Assembly: GCA_018814965.1 (NCBI GenBank)
Contig: JAHIYS010000029.1
Coordinates: forward strand, 1 to 11,523
DNA: 11,523 bases
Direction of reading: 5' to 3'
Source: Gammaproteobacteria bacterium
GTDB taxonomy: Bacteria > Pseudomonadota > Gammaproteobacteria > UBA9339
The notes beneath the pieces were generated by a model. The model saw only the letters and a program-made list of their open reading frames with translations, did not search any database and was not told the origin of the DNA. Position numbers and translations under genes: made by a program. Below, in pieces: positions 5,376-11,523 of this stretch (position 1 is the first letter of the stretch; each line of letters begins with the position of its first letter).

Positions 5376-7382
5376 ATGCAATCAAAATTTATTTTACATT
5401 CTAATTTTAAGCCGGTTACGGCGCAGTTAGAGGCAATTGAGCAATTGACCTTAGGCCTAAAAAGTGGAGTAGAAAAACAAACCCTTTTAGGTGTGACTGG
5501 TTGTGGTAAGACATTTACATTGGCTAATGTTATTGCCAAGGTAAATCGGCCAACTCTTATAGTCGCCCATAACAAAACTTTGGCTGCTCAACTATATGGT
5601 GAGATGCAGTCTTTTTTCCCAAAAAATAGCGTAGAATATTTTGTTTCATATTACGACTATTATCAGCCAGAAGCGTATTTGCCTTCTACTGATACTTTTA
5701 TCGAAAAAGATTCCGCTATCAATGAACATATTGAGCAAATGCGGTTATCTGCTACTAAAGCTTTATTTGAGCGTCCTGATACTATTATAGTGGCTTCTGT
5801 TTCAGCTATTTATGGTTTAGGAGACCCTGAAACATATCGTAAGATGGCAGTGGCTTTGAGTTATGGTGATAAAATTGATCAATCGCAGTTGTTACGTCGT
5901 TTAATGGAATTGCAGTATACGCGTAACGATCTTGAACTGCATCGTGGTACCTATCGTTCACATGGTGAGGTCTTGGATATCTTTCCTGCTGAATCTGATG
6001 GTATGGCGATCCGTCTAGAGGTATTAGATGATTTTATCGAGAGTATTGCTTACTTTGATCCTTTAACTGGCAAGACAATTCGTAAGGTATCAACTATAAA
6101 GATTTTTCCTAAAACCCATTATGTAACCCAAAGGCAAGTGGTTTTAGGAGCTTTGGATAAGATTAAACTTGAATTACGTGAGCGTTTAGACTTTCTTTAC
6201 AAAGAGAATAAGTTGGTTGAGGCTCAACGTTTAAAGCAGCGAACTGAATATGATCTTGAGATGCTGGTTGAGTTAGGGTATTGCACCGGTATCGAAAATT
6301 ATTCCCGTTATTTGTCACAAAGAGGAGCAGGGGAGCCGCCGCCGACATTAATAGATTATTTGCCTAAGAACGCTTTATTAGTGCTTGATGAATCGCACGT
6401 TATGTTGCCGCAACTTCATGGGATGTATAAAGGGGATCGTTCCCGAAAAACCACCCTGGTTGAGTATGGTTTTAGATTGCCTTCAGCTTTAGATAATCGT
6501 CCTTTAAAATTTGAAGAATTCGAAAAAATATCTCCACAGACTATTTATGTTTCAGCTACGCCTGGAGATTATGAAATACACCAGTCAGAACAGGTGGTAG
6601 AGCTCTTGGTTCGTCCTACAGGACTAGTTGATCCTGTAGTTGAAATCAAACCAGCAAAAAACCAAGTGGATGATCTATTTTCCGAAATAGGTGCAAGAGT
6701 AAAAGCCAAAGAAAGAGTGCTAGTGACAACTTTAACTAAAAGAATGTCTGAGGATCTAAGTGAATATTTAGCTCAGCATGGGATTAAAGTTAGATATTTA
6801 CATTCAGATGTTAATACAGTTGAACGAGTAGAGATCTTACGTGATCTTCGTTTGGGAGTTTTTGATGTTTTAGTTGGGATAAATTTATTACGCGAAGGAT
6901 TAGATCTGCCAGAAGTTTCACTGGTCGCGATTTTAGATGCGGATAAAGAGGGGTTTTTGCGTTCAGTTCAAGCTTTAATTCAAACTAGTGGTAGGGCAGC
7001 GCGAAACATCAATGGTAAAGTTATTATGTATGCAGATAAGATTACTAGATCGATGCAGCTTGCTTTAGATGAGATGAGTCGAAGGCGGAAGATTCAGGAA
7101 GATTATAACGCTAAGCATAATATAACGCCCACTAGCATTATAAAAGCTATTCGTGACATTATGGTTGATGCTTATGCTGAGTCAAATGAGATCCCAGTAG
7201 ATCAAGTGCTTACTGAAGAGATGGCGCAGTATCTATCAGCAAAGCCCGAAAAATTATCGAAAAAAATCACCGGGTTAGAAAAAGAGATGTATAAATGTGC
7301 GCGCGATTTAGATTTTGAAAAGGCCGCTAAAATAAGAGATCAGATCCATTATATTCAGAAGTTGTTGGATCAATATTCATAA
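5376..7382 (+). CDS. uvrB: UvrB, excinuclease ABC subunit B
   Basis: UvrB receives damaged DNA from UvrA, verifies the lesion with its beta-hairpin and recruits UvrC for incision in nucleotide excision repair. The 668-residue product (673 in E. coli) is full length. The Walker A motif is GVTGCGKT at 39-46, the beta-hairpin region SYYDYYQPEAYLPSTDTFIE is at 91-110, the DESH box is at 338-341, YVSATPG at 391-397, GINLLREGLDLPEVSLVAIL at 501-520, and the UVR domain that contacts UvrC at about 634-668. Two features are odd: Cys43 replaces the usual Ser in Walker A, and residues 531-538 read VQALIQTS where nearly all UvrB have ERSLIQTI, while the following GRAARN with its arginines is kept. No good Shine-Dalgarno sequence precedes the ATG, but no upstream start is available before an in-frame stop at 5316. 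The promoter is not clear; it may depend on read-through from the permease. Confidence 0.96.
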   Translation: MQSKFILHSNFKPVTAQLEAIEQLTLGLKSGVEKQTLLGVTGCGKTFTLANVIAKVNRPTLIVAHNKTLAAQLYGEMQSFFPKNSVEYFVSYYDYYQPEAYLPSTDTFIEKDSAINEHIEQMRLSATKALFERPDTIIVASVSAIYGLGDPETYRKMAVALSYGDKIDQSQLLRRLMELQYTRNDLELHRGTYRSHGEVLDIFPAESDGMAIRLEVLDDFIESIAYFDPLTGKTIRKVSTIKIFPKTHYVTQRQVVLGALDKIKLELRERLDFLYKENKLVEAQRLKQRTEYDLEMLVELGYCTGIENYSRYLSQRGAGEPPPTLIDYLPKNALLVLDESHVMLPQLHGMYKGDRSRKTTLVEYGFRLPSALDNRPLKFEEFEKISPQTIYVSATPGDYEIHQSEQVVELLVRPTGLVDPVVEIKPAKNQVDDLFSEIGARVKAKERVLVTTLTKRMSEDLSEYLAQHGIKVRYLHSDVNTVERVEILRDLRLGVFDVLVGINLLREGLDLPEVSLVAILDADKEGFLRSVQALIQTSGRAARNINGKVIMYADKITRSMQLALDEMSRRRKIQEDYNAKHNITPTSIIKAIRDIMVDAYAESNEIPVDQVLTEEMAQYLSAKPEKLSKKITGLEKEMYKCARDLDFEKAAKIRDQIHYIQKLLDQYS

Positions 7383-7410
7383 TCCACATGTTTGCACAGA
7401 TCAATTTTTA

Positions 7411-7456
7411 CGTCGTCATTGCGAGAGAAATGCTTTTTATTTCGCGCAGCAATCTA
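7411..7456. repeat. Short copy of the GTCATTGCGAG element
   Basis: CGTCGTCATTGCGAG (7411-7425) and GCAGCAATCTAGA (7447-7459) are the two ends of the element seen in full at 677-811, brought together with about 21 bases between them. It lies between the convergent ends of uvrB and the first SET-domain gene. Confidence 0.65.
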
Positions 7457-7465
7457 GATAATCTT

Positions 7466-7495
7466 GGTAGCTGCAGGCTTCAGTCTGCACCTACC
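7466..7495. repeat. GGTAG-TGCAG hairpin between convergent genes
   Basis: GGTAG (7466-7470) pairs with CTACC (7491-7495), and TGCAGGC (7472-7478) with GTCTGCA (7483-7489) around loop TTCA, with one mismatch and one G-T wobble. It is the fuller version of the hairpin at 909-926. It sits 10 bases past the SET gene stop on the minus strand and 84 bases past uvrB, so it could act as a two-way transcript end, although no clear T-run is present. Confidence 0.6.
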
Positions 7496-7504
7496 AGTTT
7501 GCTA

Positions 7505-8572
7505 TTATTTGCTTTTACTATTTTTTCGCATCTCTTTCCATGATTTATACTCAGGTTGTTTTTCTTCCTTTTTGTCGCCAATTGGAGAGTTGTTTTTGGA
7601 GTTCTTACTTCTTCGGACAGCTTTGCCAAAGACTATGATGTTATCACAAGAGTCGTCTTTTATGGCGGTCTCCAAAGATGTTTTGGATACTTCATATTCA
7701 ATGCCGCCAGGAGCAGTGAAGTATACATAATCGCTAGATGGACCCTCATTCATAAATAGCTGTAATTCTCCATTTGAAACCGGAGAAGTAATGTATGGGG
7801 TTGGTGATTCTATATTTCTTATGATAACGCTTCTGCGAAAACGGATACAGTTTTCGCGAGGAATAATATTGCCGGTATTGTTAAAAAAACGAAGTTCATT
7901 ATTTTCAGTGTGGACGGAGCCATGATTATATCCAATTGGTTCGAATGGGTTGATATTTGTTGTGGCTATTAAAACCGCGTTTCCTGGAGATGAGCTTGGT
8001 GGGAGCAATGCTGAGTTAGCAATGGCAATTGTGCTGTTAGATAGATTATTAAAATGATAGTTCCGTAAGTCAATTAACTCAGGAAGATGCGGTACATATT
8101 GTGCCATCGAATCAGTAATAAGGACCTCATTAGTTAAAGTGTTTCCTACGGTGGCATGAACTACACCAGTTTGATTTTGTCTCTGATCAAGATTATTGGA
8201 GTTAATAATAGTGGTTTCGTGAAATTCAGTAATAATCTCACCTGCACGTATGGGGTCTAGTGCGATTAAAACATATTCAATGCCATCCCCAGCATAATTC
8301 AGAAGCAACCTTGGAGGTGTTTGTTGGTTGTGGTTATCTTCCGTTGAGTCTTCAGTTTGGTTTGCAGGTATTTCGATTATATTTTCATTAACGATCAGGT
8401 TATGTAAAATTTCATCGATAGACATCGTTCTTAGAAATGATGCTAATATTCTGAATGGTTTAAGGTTGTTGGCGAGATATACTTTTTGAACCGGTCCACC
8501 AAAAGAAATGTTTGGGATCGCAAATAATAAAAAAAGAAAAATTAAGAGAATGGAAGAGGAGTGTTTATACAT
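7505..8572 (-). CDS. Exported protein with an eroded SET-like domain
   Basis: The 355-residue product starts with a signal peptide (hydrophobic stretch at about 8-20, likely cleavage near SFG at 23-25). A SET-like fold follows: GDGIEYVLIALDPIRAGEII (95-114) corresponds to the N-terminal SET block, and NAVLIATTNINPFEPIGYNHG (198-218) to the C-terminal block. SET proteins are S-adenosylmethionine-dependent lysine methyltransferases. The key motifs are altered: the usual EYxGE reads EFHET (116-120), NHS reads NLS (176-178), and the catalytic YDYG reads YNHG (215-218). Enzyme activity is therefore doubtful. The C-terminal third (about 246-320) is shared with the upstream paralogue at 8798-9922, and the last 35 residues are Lys-rich. 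The ribosome binding site is weak (AGG 5-6 bases upstream). It could act as a binding protein in the periplasm or outside the cell; the function is unknown. Confidence 0.75.
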   Translation of the reverse strand: MYKHSSSILLIFLFLLFAIPNISFGGPVQKVYLANNLKPFRILASFLRTMSIDEILHNLIVNENIIEIPANQTEDSTEDNHNQQTPPRLLLNYAGDGIEYVLIALDPIRAGEIITEFHETTIINSNNLDQRQNQTGVVHATVGNTLTNEVLITDSMAQYVPHLPELIDLRNYHFNNLSNSTIAIANSALLPPSSSPGNAVLIATTNINPFEPIGYNHGSVHTENNELRFFNNTGNIIPRENCIRFRRSVIIRNIESPTPYITSPVSNGELQLFMNEGPSSDYVYFTAPGGIEYEVSKTSLETAIKDDSCDNIIVFGKAVRRSKNSKNNSPIGDKKEEKQPEYKSWKEMRKNSKSK

Positions 8573-8601
8573 AGTAACCTATTATTTTTTTTAAATGAGG
8601 C

Positions 8602-8632
8602 ATTTTAGCATAAGTTTTTAAGTGACGTTAAG
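8602..8632 (-). promoter_or_regulatory. Possible promoter of the first SET-like gene, with CTTAA direct repeat
   Basis: On the minus strand TAAAAT (8602-8607) is a good -10 box 30 bases upstream of the ATG, and TTAACG lies 18 bases before it as a weak -35. CTTAAC (8627-8632) and CTTAAA (8617-8622) form a direct repeat with a 10-bp period. This resembles a PmrA box but differs from the consensus in both last bases and in spacing, so regulation by PmrA is not claimed. Confidence 0.35.
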
Positions 8633-8710
8633 GTGAAATGCGGGAAAACAACCGACAACAAACACCCCATAAGATCACCTAACTATTTCTTATTCTGAGC
8701 ATCATTCGTT

Positions 8711-8761
8711 GTAGTTGTCAGGAGTTGACTCCTTGTCCCAACCAATCTCTATGGTTTGGTT
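8711..8761. repeat. Decayed GGGGTC-type repeat and hairpins after the second SET gene
   Basis: GTTGTCAGGAGTTGACTCC (from 8714) resembles the right half of the repeat at 551-629, including the GTTGTCA flank. GGAGT (8721-8725) can pair with ACTCC (8728-8732), and AACCAA (8740-8745) with TTGGTT (8756-8761). The latter is 37 bases past the gene's stop and might end its transcript, but there is no T-run. Confidence 0.45.
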
Positions 8762-8797
8762 TATTTGTTGATAAAAAATGTGATTGTATAATAATGT

Positions 8798-9922
8798 TTA
8801 TACGCGATTACAATGGCCATGGGAGTGGCGTTGAGGTCGGTTGGGAGATGTTCTTCTTTGTTGTTCTAGAGGGATGATGTTATTTTGTAATCCGCTTTGT
8901 CTAGGTTGGTTTAAGATAAATGCAAGTCTACCGGTGACGCGAATAAATCTAGTGGGCCGATTTATGGCTTCTAACAACTCATTAGCATCTACTATGTAGG
9001 CATTATTATTGCCATAGAAAACGACGTCATTGCCTGCCATATGGTTATTAACATATTCCATCAAGTCATGGTCTGTGAGATTGTAGATAAAATTCTTTAG
9101 TTGGTTATTTGGATTGCTTAAATGATTCTGGTCAGTTATGACAAGATCTCTGCGTGTGCGCCTGTATAGGTTGTTGGGAATTCTAGTGCTATTGATATCA
9201 AATAGTAGGGGTTCATCCTGCCAAACATACCCGCTGCCATAATCAAATCCTATTAGCTCAAATGGATTGATCATTCTTGTGGCTATTAACCATAATCTTC
9301 CATCACCATCTAGCTGTAGTTCTGAATTTGCCGTTGCAACATGATTAGGTGATAGATTGCCGATGAAATCATAGTGTGATAGCTCAGCTGGAGTTGGTAA
9401 GTGTGTTGCAAAGCGAGCTGAACTGCCTAATCTTCTGGCATCTATTTTTCTAAAATCTTGGTTAGGGAGCGAAGCATCGGCTACATATGCTTGATTTGGG
9501 AGATTGTTAAGAGCTTCTTAGCTTGTTATAACTTCCCCGGTGTATTCGGCAATTCTATCTCCTGCTTCTATTGGGTCTAGAGCAAGCAATCCAAATCCGG
9601 TTCCTTCACCAGTATTTGCGACAACCACTCTGGGTAATGCTTGTCTAGAGGCGTCGCTATCTTGATTGTCCGTCAAAGTTAGGTTGAATATACGGCGGGC
9701 TAGTTCAGGGGTTACTTCTAGTAGGCGCCTGCTTTTTAGTAGATTCTGGGTTATAAGCTCTCTTTTGTTTGCATCTTGAGTAGTTAGAAGTTTTTTTGTG
9801 AGTTGAAAATTATTATGATCAGTATTGTTTAGTAAATAAATTATTTGTTTTCCTAAAGAGATGCTAGGAATGATGAAAAAGAAAAGGCATATAGTTAAAC
9901 GTAAAAATGAAGATTTACTCAT
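8798..9922 (-). pseudogene. Exported SET-domain protein interrupted by one in-frame TAA
   Basis: The reading frame continues from ATG 9922 to the stop at 8798 except for one TAA at 9518-9520 (codon 135). Frame and homology to the neighbour at 7505-8572 continue on both sides. The first part has a signal peptide (hydrophobic core about 7-19, cleavage near SLG at 22-24) and the canonical SET opening GEGTGFGLLALDPIEAGD (105-122) with EYTGEV (126-131). After the stop come THLPTPAELSHYDFIGNLSP, HVATANSELQL, then RLWLIATRMINPFELIGFDY with FDYG as in active SET enzymes; the NHS motif reads NLS. The C-terminal region is rich in Asn, Arg and His. With the stop read through, it would be 373-374 residues. 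GGAG lies 4 bases before the ATG. The stop could be a recent mutation or a sequencing error. As it stands, only a 134-residue fragment with the signal peptide and half the SET domain would be made. Confidence 0.8.
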
Positions 9923-10000
9923 AATGCTCCAGAGGGCTTTTAATTGGTTTTATTGGTTATCAAGGTATCATGATTGGTATAATGCTGCATCAAGACAAAT

Positions 10001-10017
10001 ATTAAGATAAGCTTAAG
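10001..10017 (-). promoter_or_regulatory. PmrA-type box upstream of the broken SET-domain gene
   Basis: On the minus strand CTTAAG, five bases (CTTAT), then CTTAAT match exactly the PmrA/BasR consensus YTTAAK-N5-YTTAAK. The second half-site continues ATT, giving CTTAATATT, the half-site described for PmrA in Legionella and Coxiella. It lies 79 bases upstream of the ATG; TATACC (9976-9981) is a possible -10 box 19 bases downstream. PmrA controls Dot/Icm genes and many effectors in those genera. Regulation here is inference. Confidence 0.5.
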
Positions 10018-10031
10018 TGTTTTTATTTTCT

Positions 10032-10076
10032 GGATTGATTGCCGCGTCGCAGGCTTTGCTTGCTCCTCATGATGTG
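10032..10076. repeat. One-armed relic of the GTCATTGCGAG element
   Basis: CTGGATTGATTGCCGCGTCG (10031-10050) is followed by GCTTGCTCCTCATGATG. This is a decayed form of CTGGATTGC-CGCGTCGC...GCTCCTCGCAATGAC, with a 4-base duplication and lost bases. It lies between the malic enzyme stop and the PmrA-type box. Confidence 0.5.
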
Positions 10077-10189
10077 CTACTAATTCTTGTTAACGAATTA
10101 TGAGACTCTTAAAATAATGACGGCAAATACCTTATTTTAAATGACTTTGAAATTAAATTACCGATTAATTGCTTCAATCATTGCTAAAA

Positions 10190-11523
10190 TTATTTTTCGT
10201 ATTGTGGTCGCCAGATGGTTTGATTAATCCTAGAGGAAATATTGGTTTTTTTATTAACTGTAGATAACCCAGACTTTATTGCAACTTTAGCAACTTTTAT
10301 GGCGATTAGTTTGCTGATTTTTGGAATATCGTTGATGGGTGGTAGCAGAGGGGCTTTGGGGTTTTTAAGAGCAGGTGACTTTTTATATAATACTTCAGCC
10401 GCATGCAAAAATATTTCATCAGGCATTTTGCGTGCTTTACTAGCAATGACTCCTAAACCAATCCCAGGAAAAACTAAAGCGTTGTTGCACTGGGCAATTG
10501 TGAATTTCCTATTTTTATAGATTACTGGCTCAAAGGGACTGCCGGTTGCAATTAAAGCTTTACCTTTGGTCCATTTAATTAAATTAGTCGGGGTAGCTTC
10601 GCAATTTGCGGTTGGATTGGAAAGGGGAAAGATAATGGGGCGATCTACATGTTGTGCCATCTCTTTAATAACCTTTTCAGTAAAAGCGCCCGCAACTGTG
10701 GAGTATCCTAATAAAATTGTTGGTTTTACATTTTGGATCACTTCCAATAGCGAAATATTTTTATGATTTCTCATTTTCCAGGTTTTAATTTCACTTAGAT
10801 TATGTGCGTATGGTTGTTGGATCTTGGTGATATTTTTTAATTGATCGGTTATTAATCCATCTTTATCAACAAGCCAGATGTTTTTTAGGACATTTTGTTC
10901 TTTAACCCCTTGTTGCTTCAAATAGGCTGCAAGTATCTTAACTATCCCAATGGCGGCACTGCCAGCGCCAAAGATTACAATTCTTTGTTCGGCTAGCTTT
11001 TGTTTTGATGTTTTAACAGCTGCTAATATGGCGGCAAGAGTCACGGTCGCGGTTCCTTGAATATCATCATTAAATGAGCAGATTTTATTGCGATAAAGTT
11101 CGAGTAATCCCCAGGCATTATCTTTGCCAAAATCCTCCCATTGTAATAGGACATTTGGTAGTTTTTTCTTTAATGCAGATATAAATTTATCTATAAAAGA
11201 CAGATAACTATCTCCGGTTATTCGAGTATTACGCCAACCAAGATAATTAGGGTCATTTAAGAGTTTTTTATTGTTAGTGCCAACATCAAGAACTATTGGT
11301 AGGGTTCTTTTGGGATCAATCCCGCCCAATAGCGTATAAAGCATTAACTTTCCTATTGAGATGCCGATCCCTCCAATCCCCTGGTCCCCAATCCCTAAAA
11401 CTCGTTCCCCATCAGTAACAACAATAATATCTATTTCATTAGTAATGACGTTGTCTAATATTTTTTTGATGTTTTTTCTATCTGGATAAGCTATGTAGGC
11501 GCCAGCTGGGTGGAGGAATTCAT
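10190..11523 (-). CDS. Malic enzyme, probably NAD-dependent (N-terminus beyond window)
   Basis: Malic enzyme oxidatively decarboxylates malate to pyruvate and CO2 with reduction of NAD(P). The frame is open to the window edge, so the gene starts outside; about 443 residues are visible of an expected 540-570, missing roughly the first 100. The visible part begins EFLHPAGAYIAYPDRKNI, followed by VVTDGERVLGIGDQGIGGIG and GKL with the catalytic Lys. Then come LPIVLDVGTNN, the metal-binding WEDF and FNDDIQGT segments, the nucleotide-binding GAGSAAIG, LSNPTANCEATP, LIATGSPFEPV and QCNNALVFPGIGLGVIAS. The order and motifs match E. coli MaeA (SfcA) closely. The acidic VDKDGL after the Rossmann beta strand favours NAD, but cofactor choice is not certain. 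The ATG at 11344 is internal (GKLMLYT) and is not the start. Downstream is 267 bp with no gene and no clear terminator. Confidence 0.93.
   Translation of the reverse strand, partial: EFLHPAGAYIAYPDRKNIKKILDNVITNEIDIIVVTDGERVLGIGDQGIGGIGISIGKLMLYTLLGGIDPKRTLPIVLDVGTNNKKLLNDPNYLGWRNTRITGDSYLSFIDKFISALKKKLPNVLLQWEDFGKDNAWGLLELYRNKICSFNDDIQGTATVTLAAILAAVKTSKQKLAEQRIVIFGAGSAAIGIVKILAAYLKQQGVKEQNVLKNIWLVDKDGLITDQLKNITKIQQPYAHNLSEIKTWKMRNHKNISLLEVIQNVKPTILLGYSTVAGAFTEKVIKEMAQHVDRPIIFPLSNPTANCEATPTNLIKWTKGKALIATGSPFEPVIYKNRKFTIAQCNNALVFPGIGLGVIASKARKMPDEIFLHAAEVLYKKSPALKNPKAPLLPPINDIPKISKLIAIKVAKVAIKSGLSTVNKKTNISSRINQTIWRPQYEK

Noticed and set aside
9272..9922. Two separate genes in place of the broken SET gene
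   Set aside because: Both parts share one frame, the stretch between them is open and matches the paralogue, and the second part has no start signal at its first Met.
10242..10766. Plus-strand frames within the malic enzyme region
   Set aside because: They are opposite-strand shadows of a well-conserved coding sequence.
11342..11344. ATG as the start of the malic enzyme
   Set aside because: The open frame upstream encodes conserved malic enzyme sequence (TDGERVLGIGDQG, GKL), so this Met is internal and the gene continues past the window.

Overview
The window looks like chromosome from an AT-rich gammaproteobacterium, most plausibly of the Legionellales/Coxiella type. The pointers are gammaproteobacterial sspA and sspB downstream of rplM-rpsI, many degenerate palindromic repeats, secreted SET-domain proteins of a eukaryotic-like type, and a PmrA-type direct repeat upstream of one of them. 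The lineage is inference; no marker here fixes a genus.

Layout. Positions 1-963 are gene-poor: they hold a duplicated 3' fragment of sspB (342-545) set among GGGGTC-type inverted repeats, plus a 135-bp palindromic element with arms GTCATTGCGA / GAAGCAATCCAG. From 964 to 3099 the minus strand carries rplM, rpsI, tRNA-Gln(CUG), sspA and sspB. From 3100 to 3944 there is an 845-bp gap with the rplM promoter and several hairpins and decayed palindromic repeats. The plus strand then carries an NCS2/AzgA-type purine permease (3945-5303), a strong hairpin, and uvrB (5376-7382). On the minus strand follow two tandem paralogous secreted SET-domain genes: an intact one (7505-8572) with eroded SET motifs, and one (8798-9922) with better SET motifs but a single in-frame TAA. 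The right end is a malic enzyme (10190 to beyond the window edge).

How the genes relate. S13-type translation genes are absent, but L13 and S9 form the usual ribosomal pair; SspA (RNA polymerase-associated) and SspB (ClpXP adaptor) are their usual neighbours. The petABC genes that often separate rpsI from sspA in related bacteria are absent, and a tRNA gene occupies the gap. UvrB (nucleotide excision repair), the permease and the malic enzyme are independent housekeeping units. The SET pair is the accessory part of the window and the best candidate for a poorly described system: Sec-exported SET-fold proteins, one under a PmrA-like site.

Other points of note: a 21-residue charged insertion in ribosomal protein S9, unusual substitutions in helicase motif VI of UvrB, and five families of palindromic repeats concentrated in the intergenic gaps.
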